From Actinoplanes utahensis (GTDB lineage: Bacteria; Actinomycetota; Actinomycetes; Mycobacteriales; Micromonosporaceae): a stretch of 64,000 nt of DNA. The stretch lies in the NCBI RefSeq assembly GCF_016862455.1, contig NZ_BOMZ01000034.1:1-64000 (forward strand), written 5' to 3'. The notes beneath the pieces were generated by a model. That model was not told the origin of the DNA and did no database searches. It saw only the letters and a list, made by a program, of their open reading frames with translations. Shown one piece after another: positions 61,294 to 64,000 of the stretch; within the stretch, counting starts at the first letter, position 1; each line of letters begins with the position of its first letter. The translations under genes and the position numbers were made by a program.

Positions 61294-61305
61294 GATGCGG
61301 TGGTC

Positions 61306-61764
61306 TTACTGGGTGACGAACGAGGTGTAGTAGATGTCCATGACCTGCTTCACGTCGTCGTGGGTGTAGGTCTCGACCAGCTTGGCGACCAGGTCTTCCT
61401 TGATCTTCGCGCGGCCCTCGGCGGTGGACAGCTCGGCGACCGTGCGGCCGGTGTACTGGTCGATCACCATCTGGTAGGCCTCGTTCAGGTCGATCGCGTG
61501 GTCACCCGACTCCTCGGTCTGCTGGATGGCGAAGCCCAGCTTCAGGTAGTGCCCCTCGGCCAGGTTCACCGTGATGGTGTTCTCGGCGGCGGTGACGATG
61601 CCCTTCACCGGCTTCTCCTCGGCCGCGTCGGCCGAGTTGCCCTTGAGCATGAAGAACGCTCCGGCTCCACCACCACCCACGACGACCAGCGCCAGGGCGA
61701 TGATGATCATGAGCATCTTGTTCGACTTCTTCGGCGCCTCGGCAACCGTGGTCTCGTCAGCCAT
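61306..61764 (-). CDS. fliL: flagellar basal body-associated protein FliL
   Basis: 152 residues. One N-terminal helix (KMLMIIIALALVVVGGGGAG) after a Lys-rich cytoplasmic start; extracytoplasmic C-terminus with ITVNLAEGHYLKLGFAIQQT and KEDLVAKLVETYTHDDVKQV. FliL surrounds the stator and supports torque. It starts 20 bp after motB. Confidence 0.92.
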   Translation of the reverse strand: MADETTVAEAPKKSNKMLMIIIALALVVVGGGGAGAFFMLKGNSADAAEEKPVKGIVTAAENTITVNLAEGHYLKLGFAIQQTEESGDHAIDLNEAYQMVIDQYTGRTVAELSTAEGRAKIKEDLVAKLVETYTHDDVKQVMDIYYTSFVTQ

Positions 61765-61783
61765 CAGAACTCCCCCAGTTCAG

Positions 61784-62794
61784 TCAGTTGTGGTCGGTGG
61801 TGGTGCTAGTGGTGGTGCTGGACTTCGCGGTCTCGGCGGCGACCTCGGCCTGGTGCTCTGCCGTGGTCTGGCCGGTGTGCAGCTTGCTGTCGGCGCCGGC
61901 CGCGGAGGGCAGCAGTGCCGCCTGGTCGGCCGAGAGCATGGTCAGTACGACGACGTCCACCCGGCGGTTCATCGAGATGGAGCGCGGGTCCTTCGGGTCG
62001 ATCAGCGGCTTGGTGTCGGAGAAACCGACCGCGCTGAGCCGCTTCTTCGGGATGCCGTGGTCGGTGAAGAACCGGACCGTGGTCGAGGCACGGGCGGCGG
62101 AGAGCTCCCAGCCGCTCGGGTAGTACGTGGTCTTGGCCTTGAGCTGGTTGGTGTGACCGTCCACCTCGATACCGTTCGGCAGCTTGGCCAGGGTGGGTGA
62201 GATCGCGTTCAAGATCTTCTCGCCGCCCTTCTGCAGCTCGGCGCGGTTGCCGGCGAACACCACCTCGTTGGTGACGATGGTGACCACCAGGCCGCGCTGG
62301 TCGATGGTGAACTTGGCGCTGCCGAGCAGCTTCTGCGCGGCCAGCGCGTCGGCGATCTTCCGCTCGATGGCCTTGAGGTCCTCGGCCTCCTTGGCCGCCT
62401 TCTCCGCGTTGGCCGAGGCCTTCTTGCGGTCCTCGGCCTTGATGGCCCGTTCGACCGCTTCCTTCTGCTTCTGGTTCAGGCCCTCCGTGCCGGAGGACCC
62501 GTCACCCGGGTTGGAGCCCGGGTCGACCTGCACGATCTGTGCGGTGTTCGCGGCACCGTCCAGCGGAGCGGCGTTCCCGCTGAACGCCGCGCTCTTGGAG
62601 CCGAAGCCGGCGGACAGACCCTGTGCCAGCTGTGCGAACTTCTTCTGGTTCACGTCACTCATCGAGAAGAGCACCACGAAGAGCACGAAGAGCAGGGTCA
62701 TCATGTCGGCGTACGACACGAGCCAGCGCTCGTGGTTGGCGTGCTCTTCGTGTTCTTCGTGCTTCTGCTTACGCTTGCCGCCGCCGGAGCTCAT
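61784..62794 (-). CDS. motB: flagellar stator protein MotB
   Basis: 336 residues. The Lys/His/Glu-rich N-terminus leads to the single helix WLVSYADMMTLLFVLFVVLF, whose Asp is the ion-carrying residue and points to proton coupling by overall similarity. A Lys/Glu/Ala-rich coiled region precedes the OmpA-like peptidoglycan-binding domain (GIEVDGHTNQLKAKTTYYPS, LSAARASTTVRFFTDHGIP). The C-terminus is Thr/Ser-rich. Confidence 0.95.
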   Translation of the reverse strand: MSSGGGKRKQKHEEHEEHANHERWLVSYADMMTLLFVLFVVLFSMSDVNQKKFAQLAQGLSAGFGSKSAAFSGNAAPLDGAANTAQIVQVDPGSNPGDGSSGTEGLNQKQKEAVERAIKAEDRKKASANAEKAAKEAEDLKAIERKIADALAAQKLLGSAKFTIDQRGLVVTIVTNEVVFAGNRAELQKGGEKILNAISPTLAKLPNGIEVDGHTNQLKAKTTYYPSGWELSAARASTTVRFFTDHGIPKKRLSAVGFSDTKPLIDPKDPRSISMNRRVDVVVLTMLSADQAALLPSAAGADSKLHTGQTTAEHQAEVAAETAKSSTTTSTTTDHN

Positions 62795-62799
62795 CTAGG

Positions 62800-63591
62800 T
62801 CAGGCCGCCTTCTTGCTCGAGGCCGAAGCTTCGGCCTTCTTCATCTCGTCGGGCGGGAGCAGGCTGCGCAGCTTCTGGGCGACCAGACGCGGGTTCGAGC
62901 CGGCCTGGATGGCCAGGACACCGTCGATCACCAGTTCCATCTCCTCGGCCTCGATCTGGCTCAGCCGGGCCAGACGGGCACCCATCGGCAGGAGGATCAT
63001 GTTGGCGCTGAGAACGCCCCAGAGGGTCGCGCAGAACGCCGCGGCGATCGAGTGGCCGAGCGTCTCGGGCTTGTCCAGGTTCTCCATGACGAGCACCAGA
63101 CCCATGACCGTGCCGATGATGCCGATCGTCGGGGCGTAACCACCCCAGGACTCGAAGAACTTGACGCCGGCCTTGTCGGCCTTCTTCTTCGCGGCGACCT
63201 CGGCGTGCAGGATGTCGTGCAGCTCGTCCGGGTCGGTGCCGTCGATGGCCAGCTGCAGACCCCGCTTGAGGAAGGGGTGCTCGACCGTCTTGACCGCGTC
63301 CTCGAGAGCCAGCAGACCCTCGCGGCGGGCCCGCTCGGCCAGCTTCACGACGCTGTCCAGCAGCTCGGCGGCCGGGGTGACCTTGTTGGTGAAGCCCTTC
63401 TTGAGCTGCGCGCCGAAGGCCTTGGTGTCCTTCATGACGCCGCCGGCCATGGCGGCGGCGAAACCGCCACCGAAGACCAGGAGCATCGACGGCCACAGCA
63501 TGATGGAGGCCGGGCTACCGCCCTCGACGATCTGGACGAGGAAGACGATGGTCAGCCCGAGGGCTACACCAATGATGCTAGCGAGGTCCAT
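62800..63591 (-). CDS. motA: flagellar stator protein MotA
   Basis: 263 residues. Four membrane helices (IIGVALGLTIVFLVQIVEGG, SMLLVFGGGFAAAMAGG, a third with APTIGIIGTVMGLVLVMENL and a fourth with SIAAAFCATLWGVLSANMIL). Cytoplasmic loop charges (ARREGLLALEDAV) that contact FliG are present. It starts one base inside the flbD stop region and 5 bp before motB. Confidence 0.96.
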   Translation of the reverse strand: MDLASIIGVALGLTIVFLVQIVEGGSPASIMLWPSMLLVFGGGFAAAMAGGVMKDTKAFGAQLKKGFTNKVTPAAELLDSVVKLAERARREGLLALEDAVKTVEHPFLKRGLQLAIDGTDPDELHDILHAEVAAKKKADKAGVKFFESWGGYAPTIGIIGTVMGLVLVMENLDKPETLGHSIAAAFCATLWGVLSANMILLPMGARLARLSQIEAEEMELVIDGVLAIQAGSNPRLVAQKLRSLLPPDEMKKAEASASSKKAA

Positions 63592-63875
63592 CAGCGGTCC
63601 TTCCGGTGCAGCGGGAGCACCTTGGCGTCGAGGTCGTCAGAGGAAGAGGGCTGTGCGGCGGAGTCCACGGGCTGGGTCTCCATCCGGCTCGCTTGGGCGA
63701 TGAGCGAGGCGCGGTAGTGGCGCACCGAGTCGATGAATTCGGGTACCGACTCGGCGATGACGTACTTGGTGCCGTCCACCAGGGTGACGACCGTGTCAGG
63801 CGTGCAGTCCACACGCTCGACCAGGTCCGGGTTCAGTGCGAACACGGCACCATTGATACGAGTTACGAGGATCAA
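63591..63875 (-). CDS. flbD: FlbD-family flagellar protein (SwrD-like)
   Basis: 94 residues. MILVTRINGAVFALNPDLVE and VDGTKYVIAESVPEFIDSVR are characteristic of the short FlbD/SwrD family that increases stator power in Bacillus. A Ser/Asp-rich tail of about 30 residues is extra. It is the first gene of the motA-motB-fliL unit, as in other Gram-positive clusters. Confidence 0.9.
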   Translation of the reverse strand: MILVTRINGAVFALNPDLVERVDCTPDTVVTLVDGTKYVIAESVPEFIDSVRHYRASLIAQASRMETQPVDSAAQPSSSDDLDAKVLPLHRKDR

Positions 63876-63939
63876 GACTGTTCCGTCCTTGGGTCGTCCT
63901 GGGCTGGTGTCGGGCCCTCCGTGGCCCTTCGCCTATCAC

Positions 63940-63991
63940 TTCGGCCTGATCTCGGTTGCCGATGAGATCCAACCGGTCGCTATCCGGGTGC
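63940..63991 (-). promoter_or_regulatory. FliA-type promoter and TcrA-like box of the flbD-motA-motB-fliL operon
   Basis: On the minus strand the box GCACCCG-GATA-GCGACCG (63974-63991, one mismatch) is followed after 7 bases by CTCA (63963-63966), 17 bases, and GCCGAA (63940-63945), a perfect match. The flbD start lies about 58 bases past the expected transcription start. Confidence 0.78.
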
Positions 63992-64000
63992 GAGCTGCGG

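Noticed and set aside
1..64000. tRNA, rRNA, CRISPR, insertion sequence or prophage
   Set aside because: No cloverleaf, rRNA, spacer array, transposase or integrase was found on either strand; the excisionase-like gene at 15831 is a chromosomal regulator type.

Overview
The window is very high-GC actinobacterial chromosome, most likely from an Actinoplanes-like member of the Micromonosporaceae (inference). The grounds are mycothiol synthesis (mshA), a rex-hemA-hemC-hemD operon beside a BldN-type sigma factor and its membrane anti-sigma factor, SenX3/RegX3/PhoU/Gpm gene order, a bS22 micro-gene, and a near-complete flagellar cluster with FliA-type (CTCA-N16/17-GCCGAA) promoters and TcrA-like operator boxes, as I recall from Actinoplanes missouriensis zoospores.

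Positions 1-34,700 are mostly housekeeping and developmental genes. They begin with a truncated membrane-anchored lytic transglycosylase carrying perfect 30-bp repeats and a double-GNAT protein. The haem operon (rex-hemA-hemC-hemD, then hemB, all minus) has a Rex operator in its promoter. Next come HAD, glutaredoxin and acyl-CoA-ligase genes. A sigma/anti-sigma pair of the BldN/RsbN type follows; its sigma gene is preceded by a previously unlisted 30-codon leader ORF whose stop overlaps the sigma start. Then come a lipid acyltransferase/epimerase/bS22/excisionase-like group, proline dehydrogenase, a CGNR protein, a TIM-barrel isomerase, the phosphate two-component system with PhoU, phosphoglycerate mutase, an MFS exporter, a 625-bp gene-free stretch, YbjN-MshA, an SDR and a methyltransferase-like gene, a stand-alone receiver protein, a secreted subtilase, a PAS histidine kinase, an SRPBCC protein and a PHP protein.

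Positions 34,757-63,991 are flagellar. Minus: flgN-flgK-flgL-fliW, then csrA. Plus: fliC, fliD-fliS-orf112, then flgB-flgC-fliE-fliF-fliG-fliH-fliI, then fliJ-(NlpC/P60+SLT hydrolase)-fliK. Minus, converging from the right edge: flbD-motA-motB-fliL, then fliM-fliN-fliO-fliP-fliR-flhB, then flhA-flhF-orf81. I find FliA-type promoters in front of flgN, fliC, flgB, fliJ, flhA, fliM and flbD, and a weaker one for fliD. Three of the promoters (fliD, flgB, flbD) carry a direct-repeat box exactly 7 bp upstream of the -35-like element. Together these genes encode basal body, export gate, C-ring, stator, hook-associated proteins, cap, filament and chaperones. Hook genes (flgD, flgE), fliA and flgM are not in the window, and fliQ is missing from its usual place.

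The least expected points are: two families of dispersed intergenic palindromes; the coupled leader ORF of the BldN-type gene; an FlhF whose GTPase motifs are eroded; the absence of fliQ between fliP and fliR; the promoter/operator architecture of the flagellar regulon; a bifunctional cell-wall hydrolase at the FlgJ position; and arginine-every-fifth-residue repeats in FliK. No tRNA, rRNA, CRISPR array, insertion sequence or prophage was seen.
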